From: Lindgomyces ingoldianus
Lineage: Eukaryota; Ascomycota; Dothideomycetes; Pleosporales; Lindgomycetaceae
Reading direction: 5' to 3'
DNA: 64,000 nt
NCBI RefSeq assembly: GCF_010093535.1
Contig: NW_022985180.1
Location: 131,748 to 195,747, forward strand
Below, piece after piece: positions 12,247 to 32,265 of the stretch (its first letter is position 1; each line of letters begins with the position of its first letter). The notes below the pieces were generated by a model that ran no database searches, was not told the DNA's origin, and saw nothing but the letters and a program-made list of their open reading frames with translations. The position numbers and the translations under genes were made by a program.

Positions 12247-12821
12247 GGTAGAGTGCATGCGCATTGTGGAGCTGCTGTTGGATGAGGTGCATACGTTGTT
12301 GTGCGCTAGCGATCAACACCTGAGCTGCAGCCTCGGCAAGCCTTGCCGCAATGGATATTCTTTGCATGTTAAGTGGCTGCACACATCTTAACACTATTCT
12401 CAGAGCTTTGATACATGCATATGGCAGAGCGTAGATAGCAACACAGACACGCCCAAGTTATCAGCTAATACAAGTAATCAAAGCCTTTCCTAATCCCCTA
12501 TCGCACCCTTCAAATAGAGATTGCACAGTCAGATTTTTTTCATTTCACATACGTCAATCCACTCAACGAAACAAAGATATCTTTGATCTGGTCTTCTATT
12601 TCTTTTCTGTATGTCTGATCTTATCTTTTACGTAGTTATTTAGGTGCTGTAATATTTAATGAGAGAACTGAGGGGAATGCTGTTTGTGGTTAATGTTGAC
12701 GTATGTTTTCTTCGTCCGTCCATTGTCGACGACACCTGAGATGAGAAGGTCCAATCCAATCCAATTCCATCCAACCCTATCCCCCCTTTTTGACATCCCT
12801 AAACCTCTAAAAACCCCCCTC
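12247..12821. other. Intergenic region between LCHN-like and glutamate decarboxylase genes
   Basis: About 0.6 kb that is upstream of the LCHN-like gene and downstream of the decarboxylase stop. T-rich in the middle (12530-12610). No gene or named motif seen. Confidence 0.45.
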
Positions 12822-15192
12822 CTAACACACCCCATGGGTCTTCCCATGCTTCCCCTGCAAACTATGCGTCTCGCCTGCAAACATATTCGTCGGCAATCGA
12901 TTATGCCTACCCGTCCACGTGGCGCGTCGGCTAATCCCCGCCGCATGTTCCTTCTGTTCCTCAATCTTCTTGCGGTCCATAGCATCCAGCGTCTGCAACG
13001 CCAGTTTGATGTCCGTGATCAGTGCATCGCATCGGGATCGCGTGAAGTCTTCGCGCACCACGATGCGCATGAGTTTCATTTTCTCGGAGTGGGGGGCCAT
13101 GGTGTAAGCGGGGACTACCCAACCGCGTTCGCGGAGTTGGTGGGCGCTGGGTGGGTTGTTAGCATTTGGGGTTGTACGGGGTTGGAGAAGGCGGTGGCTT
13201 ACATGGCGAATTCGTCGTATTGCTTGCCGAGGTCTTCGTCGATGCGGGCGGCGACGAGAGGGAGACCATTTCCACTGCGCTCCGAAAGAATGATAAAGCC
13301 TAGTTGCTCTAGGTTTGCGGCAAGATAGTCGGCAGTCCGTGTCAGGTTCAGCATGATGCTCCGATATCCACGCTTGCCAAGACGAATCATTTGGTAGTAT
13401 TGTCCAATGATCTGGGAAGCCCCGCGGGAGAAGTTGAGGGTGAATGAGGCTTGGTCCGCACCGAGGTAGTTGATGTTGAAGACAAGTTCCTTGGGAAGGT
13501 ACTTCGGGTCTCTCCAGACGACCCATCCCACACCAGGATATACAAGTCCATACTTGTGGCCTGAGACGTTGATGGAGACGACTTTGGGAAGGCGGAAGTC
13601 CCACAGAAGGCCGGGATTGACAAATGGAGCAACGAAACCACCGCTGGCAGCATCGACATGGATTGGAACGTCGAGGTTCTTCTCGACGAGCAAATCGTTG
13701 AGCCCCTTGACATCTTCGTACTCGCCCGTGTAGGTGGTACCAAGAATAGCGCAGATACCAATAGTATTCTCATCGATCAGATCTATAGCCTCCTTGGGGT
13801 CGATTACAAAGCGATCCTCCGTGCAATAGACGTATCGCTCTTCTACATCGAAATAACGGGCCGCCTTTTCCCAGCACACCTGGACGGCTGAGTTCATGAT
13901 AATGTTAGGCTGGTGGTATGGCTTGCCCTCAGCCTTGCGCTTATTCTGCCAGAGCTTTTTCATGGCAAGGACCGCGAGCTATAATCGTATGTTAGTGATA
14001 TAGAATCCAGAGCTGGAAAGAGTTATGCACCATGATTGCCTATTTGGGTTAGCGCGTATCTTAGCTATGGTTCACGGGAGCTGTAGTTACCTCGGAACTT
14101 CCAATGGTGGATGTGCCCATAGCATTAGTGCCCTCGTCGTGTGCCGGGATGTTAAACAGCCTAGCAATCATAGACACACAGCGGTTCTGGATGTCTGCAG
14201 ATACCGGGTACTCCTCATAATCTGATTCCCGATCAGTGTCTCAGCCTACGCAAAGTATAGATGGTGTACAGACCAATGAAATTCTTCGAGAAGCATTCGC
14301 TAGAAATAACGTGTTATTCGGGGAAATGCGAGCAGGGGGCAAGGGGTTTCATACACCATGAGCTTTTCAGCTTCCTCTTCCTGGACCAGAGTTAGCATAA
14401 CTGTACTGAGAGCTCTAGCAGGAGGGTGGCGAACCATATAGGTAGTGACGAAGCTCGCAAGATTAAGGGTGGGAGTCTAAGCATATTAATTGGGCTCCTT
14501 CTGTTCGTTTTGAGAGCTTACACCATCCAGAGTAAGGTCATCCTTGATCATACGATATGCCCTACGTCCAGAGTGTTAGCTCCCTCTTAGAGTTATTACA
14601 GACCTGCAGGGCAGACATACACTTCTTTTGGCATTTCCCGATCCGGCATCTCATATCTGGGCAGGTCCTCGGCCGCGTATCGCGAACCATAGACGGTGGC
14701 GGTGAATTGGTCCTCCTCATCGGCAGGCTCAAAGCGGATGCTCTCTAGCCCGTCGACGAGCGTGTTGCCGTCCTTGACTTCGGCATCGGTTGCGACACGG
14801 TTGAGGTGGACCATGATGGCTTCGGCGATTAAATTGACGTCGAGGTTTGTGGCTTCGGCGAGGGCTTGGAGTTTGGTGGGTGGGTTGGCGGAGGTGTAGG
14901 AGGGTGGAGGGGAAACTCGCGGGCGGGACAGCGGGGTAGAAGAGCGGGAGACGGCGCGCGAGCGAGGCTGCGACCTGGTCTCGGATTCGGTGAGATAGGG
15001 CAGGTGCAGCGTGGGCGCGTCTAGCAACGTCAGCGAGCGGCAACAGATGGATGACTGCAGACTGCAGCAGTGATGCAGCGCGCAGCGAGGACAGGTTCCT
15101 GAAGGTTGCTCACCTGGATACTTGATTCGATCATCGGCGTGGGGCCTAGCTAAGCTTTCAGACGAAGCTTGTTCAACCACTAGCGCCGCCAT
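12822..15192 (-). CDS. gad1: Glutamate decarboxylase
   Basis: Ten exons: 15192-15114, 15020-14621, 14561-14522, 14476-14435, 14380-14355, 14299-14274, 14221-14091, 14039-14031, 13978-13203 and 13146-12822, giving 617 residues. The PLP enzyme converts glutamate to GABA and CO2 in the cytosol. Conserved blocks appear only after splicing: [47 protein letters not shown], the PLP lysine in [14 protein letters not shown] (near residue 393) and [14 protein letters not shown]. One exon is only 9 nt. The first intron (93 bp) is a multiple of three with no stop, so its retention would add 31 residues. The first ~90 residues are Ser/Pro-rich and exceed the usual family length; an internal ATG at 14814 (MVHLNRV) is the alternative start. 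Confidence 0.93.
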
Positions 15193-17188
15193 GGTTTTGT
15201 CACAATGATCACACCGCCTGATATACACTTGCTGATTGAGGAAACCGCTAGGCTGTGTTTGGCACACTATGCCTCGACAGGGATAGGCGAGAGGGAAGGC
15301 GCGGGATGAGGGCTAGCGAAGCTCAGATACAGGGCAGCTTGAGAGCACCGAAGAGCACCTTGGAGCTGAGAACCGTGGAAGAATAAGACTTCAAACGCTG
15401 TCACAGAGCTGGTGGCCCCTTTTCCTTGGGATACGTCCCAAACGTCAATTGGCTCTCGTGCACACAAGTTGAATGGCGTAGCTGGAAGCAACGCATGAAG
15501 GGTGGATAAGATTCGCAGTAATTGTCCGCCTTTGACATGCTGCGTCGTCCTGCGCGGGTTATATACCGATTAGCTAGCTTCACCTTCGCCGCTCTTCTGT
15601 GCTGATGAATGAGGTCCTGACATAATTCGCGCTGCGGCGGGAGCACCATGGGGGACCCCCTCAGTCTTGATATGGGCTGACCCTGTTGATGCCCATCCCA
15701 AATACCCCCTTCTTCCGCCATTTGACCCTTCGCGCGACACCAAGGTCTCTCTTCCGTCAGAGCCAGCTGAGCCGCAGTGCCGCGCGGAGACTTGATTAGA
15801 TGCCGTTGGGGTGACCTCCTCGTTATGGTTGCGTGACAATACCAAGCCTTCCCAATGGGGTAGTGGTCAAACTGTCAGGTAACGCCACCACCCAAAAATT
15901 CCCGCAATCCCCAAACAAAACAGTGTCCTTCCCAGCACCCGTCAAACACTGAGAGTGACCATGCAACAGCCAGAGTAAGGCCCCGAGAGCCTCATTTCGG
16001 CTTTTATCATCGTGCTTTCGCTCCAAAGCCGCTGGTCGGGTTCCCCCCCCCCACTTCTTTCAAATTTTCACTGGCGATATTGCTTCCATCGTCGATTTCT
16101 TTGGCTGTCGCAGAGTGCTATCAAAACCAGTCAGGATGCTGACTCCGAATACGAAACCGACGCTTGGGGTGTAATGTTGCACCGGTACCTTCGCGAGGCG
16201 TATATTCAGAACACACCGCCCCCCCTCCCCAGCCTAGTCCAGATTCACCGTGTTGTGTAAAAGTCACCCTACAATCCACTAACCCATCACTCTCACCCTT
16301 CGTCGAACCTCAGCCGGCGTAGACAGCACTTTGGGCTCTCCATCTACCATTCCGGCCTGAATTGCGCCCCAATTCGAGACGCTTCCAAAAGCCATCTAAA
16401 ATGAGACCTTGCTGCTGAAAGGCAGATTGCTCTTCCCATTGTCTCGAGACCTGTTGACGGCACGTCTTCCCCGGTGAGAAGAACGGGGGATATCATACCA
16501 TGCCTCCCCGTGGCAAACTTGCAGCACACCGGAAACTCCAAAGTCTCCCAGCAAATGGAAAGACAAAGTGAATGAAGCTAGCCTGCGTCCGTTTCGCGCC
16601 ACCACGAAGTTACTAGCCAGCCTTGTGTAAGTGGTCTGAAAAGCTCAGTTTTATGATAGAATATGCAGGAGGGAGATGCTGCTAGTCAGTACACCCAACA
16701 AAGCGCTCTACCATGAGAATATGAAATTCTGGACTCGATTGTTGCGATTTTTAAATATTACTATGCCTCGCTTCTGTGTGATATAGGCCAAAGCCTCCGG
16801 GTTGATGGGCAGACCTTGAGAGGAACATGCATAAAGTGCCATCTAGGGTATTCCTCGCCAGGCCCTCTTCCTTAGACGCCCAATGCTGAAATAATGACAT
16901 TCCATCTTCATTCAAGTATGCTGAGCAGTGTGATATATCGTTAAAGTCGCTCAATTACACACAAGGACCTCCACGGTTCCATCCTTGATGCGGAAACCAC
17001 CATGCCCCTGTGTGATCTCGCCTATCGGATACTGGAACGCAGGGACGTTCTTGCGATTTTTTGGTACTGGCCTGTCACTGCCCTATTGCCACAGGGGTAA
17101 GCAAGGGGCTCTCCCCATCATGTCGGTATTCTCGTATTAACTCCCATAAACCGCAGGTACCGGCTGCAGATGAGAAGATGAATATGTC
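15193..17188. other. Two-kilobase stretch without a convincing gene
   Basis: This lies upstream of glutamate decarboxylase and downstream of the Zn2Cys6 regulator. Open frames of up to ~105 codons exist on both strands, but none carries a recognisable domain, signal peptide or membrane pattern. The first few hundred bases are the likely gad1 promoter. A short unrecognised or non-coding gene cannot be excluded. Confidence 0.45.
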
Positions 17189-25189
<8,001 letters not shown>

Positions 25190-25457
25190 AATCACTGAGG
25201 GAAAGCAATCGATCGTAGCCCATCACCTAACGAGGAACATCAAAGGGGGGGAATATAAGGCAGACATCTACATTCTGTTGACGTTCTCTCTAACTCCAGC
25301 AAGAAGGTTAACTAATTAAATTTTCCCCTTGGCGTTCTACCTCAGTTGCGATTATACTTCAGCACAAAGCCCCGTGGATCAAAACATATTAAACCTCCGA
25401 ATGAGCATTTAGCCTCAACTTCAAGCCTTCCAGAAACGCAATGCAAATATCGATGTT

Positions 25458-26578
25458 TCATGCTTCTCCACTCGGAATCGTCATCCCATGATTACCCATA
25501 TACCCACTCCTCTCCGGTCTCCTCCAGTCCCTCAACACCTCCTCCCTCACCCCCTCCTCAATCTCCCAAACCTCAACATTAATACCCCGACACGTACTCT
25601 TCATCCCCCCTCCCCCATTCCCATTCCCCTCCCTCTCCCTAGCCACACCCATCTCCGCCTCCCTGGCCTGATGCCATCCCCACGCACTCAAATCCCCGCC
25701 TGGACACGTACTCAGCGCACACAGTAAGTCCTGCTCAGCGAAAAAGTCGACGAAGGAGTCTGGAGTTGCAGGAGATGGTTCCATGAAATACCGTCCTTCG
25801 GAATCGAGACCCGTGACTTGGAAAACGTTCAGGACGTCATGGATGTCGTATTCGGTAAGGGCGAAGGGGAGGATGGCGCGTACAAGGTTGGAGTGGCAGT
25901 GGTAGTCATACGAAGTAGAGGTTAACATGTGGGATACTAGAGCAGGTTAATGGAGGCTGGGAATGGGAGGAAGAAGAGGTGTCTGGTTGGGTTTAAGGGT
26001 TTAGACTTTAGACGGAATTGGATATGAAGGGTACTCTTCGAAACGCCTTGGAAAATCATCAAAAAGACAAATCTAGGCCCAGACTTACCATAAGGATCAC
26101 ACCTCGTACCCAACAAATCATGCACCCTACCTCCCCACCTACTCCGTCCCCCTCTCTCCGTCCTCCCTTCCTCCCTCTCCCCAAGCCCACACCCATCCCG
26201 AATAACCCCACACAACGGTCGCATAAACGGCAAACAGCTCCAAAGACGATCTCCCTCCTTCACATGACTCCCCTGTAATTGCCTCGTCCTAGCGGCCCAG
26301 AATCTCTCGCGCGGATCATGGGCATTCCAGATATTTAAGTCGCCGACTTGAGGGCCATCCGGCGTTGAGAGCCGGAATATGGACCCGGCGAGGACTTGGA
26401 AGGCGCGGCCGGAGCGCGGGGGGATAGTTAGGGATAGAGTTTTAACAAGGGAGGATTGGGGGAGGGAGGATAGGCGATTGTAGAGGGCTGTTGGGGGGTG
26501 GAGGGGGGAGGCAGGGGATGTTGGGAAATATGCTGCGGTTGGGGGGAGGTTGTCAGAAGTGTTTGGTGCCATTGGCAT
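25458..26578 (-). CDS. DUF1989 (urea-carboxylase-associated type) protein
   Basis: Two exons, 26578-26089 and 25936-25458, give 322 residues. The DUF1989 fold is clear from IPPRSGRAFQVLAGSIFRL, DLNIWNAHDPRERFW, HDLLGTRCDPY, YDYHCHSNLVRAI, HDVLNVFQVTGL and FAEQDLLCALSTCPGGDLS. The conserved Cys, His and Asp clusters are those that bind metal in the family. Splicing of the 152-bp intron joins CDPY to VSHMLTSTSYDYHCHSN. A Gly/Arg/Glu-rich insertion lies before HDLLG and another Gly/Asn-rich one near the C-terminus. Relatives occur beside urea carboxylase/urea amidolyase genes in bacteria; the reaction in fungi is not established. Its pairing with adenine deaminase suggests a nitrogen-metabolism role. 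Confidence 0.88.
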
Positions 26579-27183
26579 TCGTGAATATCGATGTTTTATA
26601 ATTGAGTGTGATGCTGGTGCTTTGTAAAATACTTTGTGGAGATGTTTTTATAACTTGAGGTTTGAAATGATATGGTAACAAGCCGCTGATAAGCGTTGCG
26701 CAAGCAGTATCGCCGATCTCGGAGGTGTTGACTTACTAGTGCATGTTGATGACTCTTTACGATAGGATTGGTCAGTCTGCTATTTGAATGAATGGAACTA
26801 ATGAATACATAGACTGTATCGCAGGCATTGGTGGCGCTTTCTCACTTCCTGGCCTCCCGCTTTCGGTTAGCTCCTGAGTCTTTCTCTGAAGATTCTACAT
26901 TAAACGACCAACCGATCCGTGAAGCCAGTTGTTTTATTATCGTAAGATCTTCTTGTAGGCACTTACTTAAATGTTGATTTTCGAGTTCAAAGCAATTCGA
27001 CCCCCATCTAATATAAAATGCTGTTTGGAATGCCTCAGCTCCAGCCTAAGTTTCTCTATTCTCAATGTCAAGTCTCCGAGACATACGGCCTTACTTCTCT
27101 TTTTATACATTTACCTCCTTAATTAGAATCTAGACTACCTATATGTATGTACCTTATCACCCCACACCCAAATTTGCAGCACA
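26579..27183. promoter_or_regulatory. Divergent spacer between the DUF1989 gene and the truncated dehydrogenase
   Basis: 600 bases containing the start sides of two oppositely oriented genes. AT-leaning, with no recognisable coding frame. Confidence 0.4.
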
Positions 27184-27689
27184 ATGGCCGAAGCTGACGT
27201 CGAATTCCATGACTTTAAAAACATCTTTTCTCTCACTGTCAAGGCTGCTGTCGTAACAGGAGGTTCACGGGGTTTGGGCCTGCATTCCGCATCCGGGTAC
27301 GTAAACCCAGAACCCCAGCCCATTCCCCTTTCCTATCCATTATCAATCTTACCCCCATCAGGCTTCTCCAAGCAGGATGTTCGAAAGTTTTCAGCGCCTG
27401 CGATGAAGCCGTGGCGGCACTCAATGCACTACTAAACAAGGACCCTGATGCGCGCGCGTACTCAGTTCCTGCGGATAGCAGCAAGTTAAGCGAGATTGAG
27501 TGGTTGGTGAAAGAGGTTGGGAAATATACGGATCACGTGGATATCTTGTTTGCGAATGCAGGCGCGACGTGGGGCGCGTATTTTGAGGAGCATCCTGAGT
27601 CTTCTGAACCAAGCCCGTCAAATGAGGGCCCATGCACTAGTCCTAGGTCTATATCCGTGTTTGGTGGGACGTGGAATCGATGCCACTAA
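27184..27689 (+). pseudogene. Truncated short-chain dehydrogenase/reductase remnant
   Basis: Two exon-like blocks, 27184-27296 and 27362-27689, would give 146 residues, about half an SDR. The start is canonical: AAVVTGGSRGLGLHSASG is the Rossmann Gly motif, then LLQAGCSKVF after the intron, VPADSSKLSEIEWL and the NAG motif ILFANAGATWG. Seven or so residues usual after SKVF (the ISSRKA block) are missing without loss of frame. The match stops after EEHPESS. The remaining ~27 residues do not resemble an SDR and lie antisense to the last exon of the following minus-strand gene. The catalytic Tyr-x3-Lys half is absent, so it cannot be an active SDR. Confidence 0.82.
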
Positions 27690-29302
27690 TAACAGCCAGC
27701 AGCGCAAGCAAAACTACAACCGTCAGTCTAACTCTCGAACCTTTTTTCCGAAACAAATCAGATGTACCTACCAGTGGCAATCGTTAGTATAAACCCCGCC
27801 ACAGTAAACGCGGTCTGCACGTCTCCCCCTCTTGCGCTCCAGATAATGCCCACGAGGCTGGATGCAATACATGGTATGGTGCCCGCAATACCAATACGCA
27901 TGCCATTCCAGCCTTCTACGAATTCAAGAGCGTGGCGTTTGTCGGGCTGCCGAAGGCGGAATACCCATTCGACCCAGTCGGTTTCGGGTCCGAAGTTTGA
28001 GGGGTGGTTGTATGCATAGAGGACTTCTTGCATAGTGAAGTCGTCAAGGGGGACAGGCGTTGGACGCGTAGCCTCCGTGTACTACAAGGGTATGAGTATG
28101 TGCTGAAAGGGAAAGTGAGGAAAGCTTACTGAAAGTAGTCGTATACTCCTTAGGGTTTTTAGAGAGAAGTACCGCTGCCAGAATCCGCACATGTCTCTTG
28201 AATAACGGTTACGTAGCGCCTGGAAGAACTCTCCGTCCGTAGACACCAATGTTGGTGTTTTTGACAGTGCTCGCTGGTATTGTTCATCATTTGCAAATCT
28301 TTCCCTTGTAGTAACTATGATTTGGCCCATAGAACAGCCTTTGCTGTAACAGATGAGGTTGAGGGAACAGGTCGGTTTGCCTGCGGTGTCTTGGACGTCG
28401 TCTTGGATAGTGCTATTCTCCTCCAGAATATCGAGGCCTTTGGGCAAGAGTGGAGGGACTCCTGGACTCATAAGTCCGCCAAACGGCTCCACTACCCGAG
28501 ATGTGGGCGGGAGAGGTTTCAATTTCTGATTCCACCGCTGGCGCTGTGGCTGAGCAGTTATTGGCTTCTCCACAACCCCCGCTTCAGAAGGCCTCTGCTC
28601 TTTACATTCTGCTCCGGAAGGCTTCTCCTCTTCTCTCTCCGCCTCAGGGGGCATCTTCTCTTCCTTCTCTGCTCTAGAGGGCTCATTTTCTTCGCTCTCT
28701 GCATCAGAAGCTTTCTTTTCATTCATTGCATTAGGATAGTCTCCGTCACCCCTCGGAATGGATTCGATTCTTTCCCTTCCATCTTGGTATATCAAGTTGC
28801 TGGAGCTGGTTAAACCCACACTAAATTCCTTCTGGCCGCTTGAGGTTTCTGTTGGTGTAGCATTGGAAGAATTAATTCTCTTACTCTCATTGTTGTCGGA
28901 ATACTCCGGCCCACTAATCCTCGACTGCGCTAGGTTAATCTCGCTGAGCCCCATGCTCTCGTAGGGGCCCGAATTTCCAATTAATTGCGATTGTATTTGC
29001 CGTGGGAGTTGCGGCTGCAATTGCGGTGGTTGCAGTTCCGCTTGAGGACTCCCCGCTGGACTCATTTGCGGAATAAATTCAAGAATACGAGGAGGCTCGC
29101 TCTTTTGCCAGTGTGGCGCTTGCGAGTAATTGGCATTAGAGGGTTGAGGGGGTACATAGCCTGGGTAGCTCGGTGCAATCATATTATTGGGGTTATATAG
29201 GGATCCATTGTCAAAAGAGGGGTGATAGGCAATTTGTGGTAGATGGCTATCGGATCCAGCACGAGGCTTGACCCAACCCGTGAAGTGATCTCGTATTGGC
29301 AT
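27649..29302 (-). CDS. Membrane protein with disordered N-terminus and C-terminal helices
   Basis: Three exons, 29302-28130, 28081-27772 and 27713-27649, give 515 residues. The first ~300 residues are Pro/Gln/Ser-rich, with an imperfect acidic repeat (ENEPSRAEKEEK, PPEAEREEEKPS, GAECKEQRPSEA). Then comes a conserved-looking block with CSMGQIIVTTRERFANDEQY and FFQALRNRY. It ends with VEWVFRLRQPDKRHALEFVE and two or three helices: GIAGTIPCIASSLVGIIWSA and TAFTVAGFILTIATVLLALLAVISG, the latter completed only by splicing to the 65-nt last exon. Ascomycetes share proteins ending in this arginine-histidine-aligned helix pair, but I know no function. Its 3' end overlaps the dehydrogenase remnant by 41 bp. 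Confidence 0.75.
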
Positions 29303-30540
29303 TCTCTCTGGAACCTAGGATGGTGAAGTTTGAGGGGGAAGGTTGAGAATGTAACCGCAAGTTTCGATGGTCGAGCGATTGTCGTTTTTTCCAAGTTGCA
29401 TGATCGAACTGGGAGCGGAACCTAGTTAAACTCCTCAAGGCAGACTTGAGCGCCAGATGGCGCAGTAAACTGCTCATTGCGTCCAATAATGAGACACGAG
29501 GCTCTGGACTGAAAAGTCCAGTCACAGGTGGCTTTTTCTCGCCTAACTTGTCCCGTTTAAGCCACATGTGATGGCAGTTCTCGGCATGTGGCACCACGGC
29601 TGACAGACATTGCCCATCTGGCTGTGAAGTCGTTAGATTATTTCAGGCATCAGTTTTCCTTGTCCCACAGTCAGGGAATCTCGATGCAAAGTCTGCATCT
29701 AAGTGCGGGTGGGTGATGGATGCAACGTTAAGGTCACTATGGGCCCCGTTCCCACTACGGTAGCAGGTACTCTACTATAGGTGTAGGTGATTTGTCTATA
29801 GGTAGTAGGAAATAGCTTCTTACTATAGTAGAACCCTGTTTTCTAGTAATCAAGTCCACTTTTTGCCACGGAATTTGAGTGTTTACTGTTAAGCGGCTAA
29901 GTCTCTACTTTACGAGTATGCAAGACAATAGCGCTTATAACTAGCAGCTTGTATACAGCAGATCGCCTAGTAAGTTTTGTATTCCCTCATATGTAGCGTA
30001 CCTACCTAGCTAGAATTTAAGTTATGTTAAGAGGTTGAGGCCTGTAAAGAAGACGCTGGCGTAGAGTTTAAGAAGCTAATAAAGGGGCCTAGAGAATATA
30101 AACGCTAATCTCTAATCTCTACAGCTAATTAAATGGGACTTTCTTTATAGTATGCTTTGATGTGATAGACATAATCCTAGAGCAGCAGAAACAAGATCTG
30201 TAGTGGTTCAGGACAGCAGGGCTAACAGCTATGTTATAGGTTGCTTTTTAAAATTTCTGGAGAGATATAAGCAATTAACAGATATTTATTTTGCAATAGT
30301 CTAAGCTCTTAATTTCATAATAGGGGAAGATATTTAATAGTGTATAGACAACAAGAAGATGGATGATTGAAAGAGGTTAGGATTAACGCGATGATATGAC
30401 TTTCACGTATAGTAAGCGAATCACATTTGGTTCATGTATTACTCGCTCCTTCCGGAATTGCCGTCTGCCTGGTTCACGCTGAGCTACAATTGATGTACAG
30501 TGGTATCAACAACCTCAACCCCCTACCATCTCATCATCCA
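29303..30540. other. Intergenic region with an AT-rich, probably RIP-degraded segment
   Basis: After ~450 bases of ordinary sequence, 29760-30400 becomes rich in TA dinucleotides and stop codons in every frame (for example TACTCTACTATAGG, CTTACTATAGTAG), much like the Copia block at 50-58 kb. It is probably an old degraded repeat. I could not identify ends or a family. No gene seen. Confidence 0.55.
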
Positions 30541-32265
30541 CTACGCCTCCTCAACATACCCTAATGCCTCCCCTACTTTAACCTTCTGGCTCCGACTAAT
30601 CCTCCACTTAAACCCACCCTTCCTCTCCCTATTAAACCCCTCATCCAGACTCGGTCTCTGCCCCTTTGGAGCCTCAAAAACAAGCACGATCGTACTCCCC
30701 AGCTGAAACCCGCCCATCTCTTCTCCCCGCTTCAGCGCATGACCCCCAAGTAACTGACTCGCACCTTCATACGTCGCCTCTGCAAACCCCGAATACGCTT
30801 CTCCTCGCGCCGCAGCTTCTTCCGCCGCGCGATCAGCAGCTGTATCTGTAGTTAAGGAATTCGTACTGAGCTCGCGATCGAAGTTCACTTTGATAGAGCC
30901 GACATTTGTGGCGCCAACAGGAGTGTAGGAGAAGAAGCCCCAGCGCCAACGACCTAGTAGCACAACGCGTTCGTTTAAGGTGAAGAGGCCTGGGAGCGTG
31001 CGCTGGAGGTACGGGGACACGCTGTAGAGTTCTCCGGCGAAGTGACGGCGGCTTTCGACGACCCAGGAGACGGGAGAGTGAAAGCGGTGGTAGTCGCCAG
31101 GAGCGAGGTAGATGACGCAGTAGTAGAGGGAGGTTGGGGTTATGGTGGAAGCGGGGGCCCACCAGGGACGAGAGGCTTCGCTGAGGGCGAGATCGGCGCG
31201 GACCTCAGCCTCCGAGGAGGCGGTTGGGTGGGTTGATTGGTCGGTGGGCATTTCGGAGGGGTTTCCGGCATTAGGCCATGGGCCGGAGAAGAGGTTGGGG
31301 AGGGTGTAGGAGATGCCGTTTACTTGGGCGAATTCTTCGTCTGCCCGGATCACTTCTTCGTCGCCTACCTTGGTGCGAGAGCCGCTGGTTCCGGCTTCAA
31401 CGGGCGTGATGGCATTTTGTTTTGACGGCCGGACGGAGCCTAGAAGAGCATCGAGACTATACGTGACGCCTTTGACTTGCTCGACTTCGCCGTGCTCTAT
31501 TATCCCAAACTGGATAACTTTCCCGTCTGCTGGGGAGAGAACTGCGTTAGGATTGGGATCTAGCGGCCGGACACCAGGTTTCAGGGACCGGTAGAAAAAA
31601 GATGCGAGATTAGGATATACGTGCAAGTCTGGCTGCGATACTTCAGAGAGGCTAGAAGAGGTTAGATGTGGTTAAAGTGTAAGAATCAAGGGGTCTAACT
31701 TGACGCCGAAAATGAAGGAATAAAGCTTGAATCCGGGAACACGGAGGTAATAGGGTATCTCGAGCTCGTTGAAGCGGCCCCATAGTCGAGACAAGGCCTT
31801 TAGTGGTAGGGTGGACATGATCTGCACTTGCCTAAAACGGGTGTTCCTGAGCATTCAGGACATCAGCTGGGAGGAAGCGACAAACCAGGGGCCGCTTGGC
31901 CGTATCCTCTCCCTCTTCTTGGGACGACCAATTTCTCCATCCTCCCCGCCACGGTTCTGCGTATGCTGCTCTCTCCGCTGAATGCGATAAAACTGCCACA
32001 CGCCTAAGAAGCCTATACCGAGCGCTACGGGAATGGGTTTCCATTCAATTTTTGTATTTTTGAGGGCGGAGTTCAGGCGCGACCGGAAGGAATCGTTTCT
32101 GTGATGGTGATTGTGGTTGTGGTTGTGGTGGTGGCGGATAGGCCTTGGGGCGGAAAAACATCGTGACGAGTGAGATAGGCGGGTGTAAGAGGGCAGAGTT
32201 GAGGGAGGGGGGTGTGATGAGCGGAGTGGAGCTCGGTAGAGCTGGCGGGGGGAGACGGCGGCCAT
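30541..32265 (-). CDS. psd1: Phosphatidylserine decarboxylase, mitochondrial type
   Basis: Three exons, 32265-31886, 31831-31700 and 31651-30541, give 540 residues. The enzyme makes phosphatidylethanolamine from phosphatidylserine at the inner mitochondrial membrane. The N-terminus is basic and Ser-rich, fits a mitochondrial leader and carries a His/Asn run, followed by one membrane helix ([17 protein letters not shown]). Splice joins restore conserved text: [21 protein letters not shown] and [20 protein letters not shown]. Family motifs include [17 protein letters not shown] and the self-cleavage site LGST (in [14 protein letters not shown]), where cleavage gives the pyruvoyl alpha subunit. 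An insertion of about 80 residues after [10 protein letters not shown] is typical of fungal enzymes. Starts 453 bp from a divergent ERAD-type gene. Confidence 0.95.

Noticed and set aside
12684..13328. 214-codon open frame on the plus strand
   Set aside because: Antisense to the last exons of glutamate decarboxylase; no domain, and the minus-strand frame is conserved.
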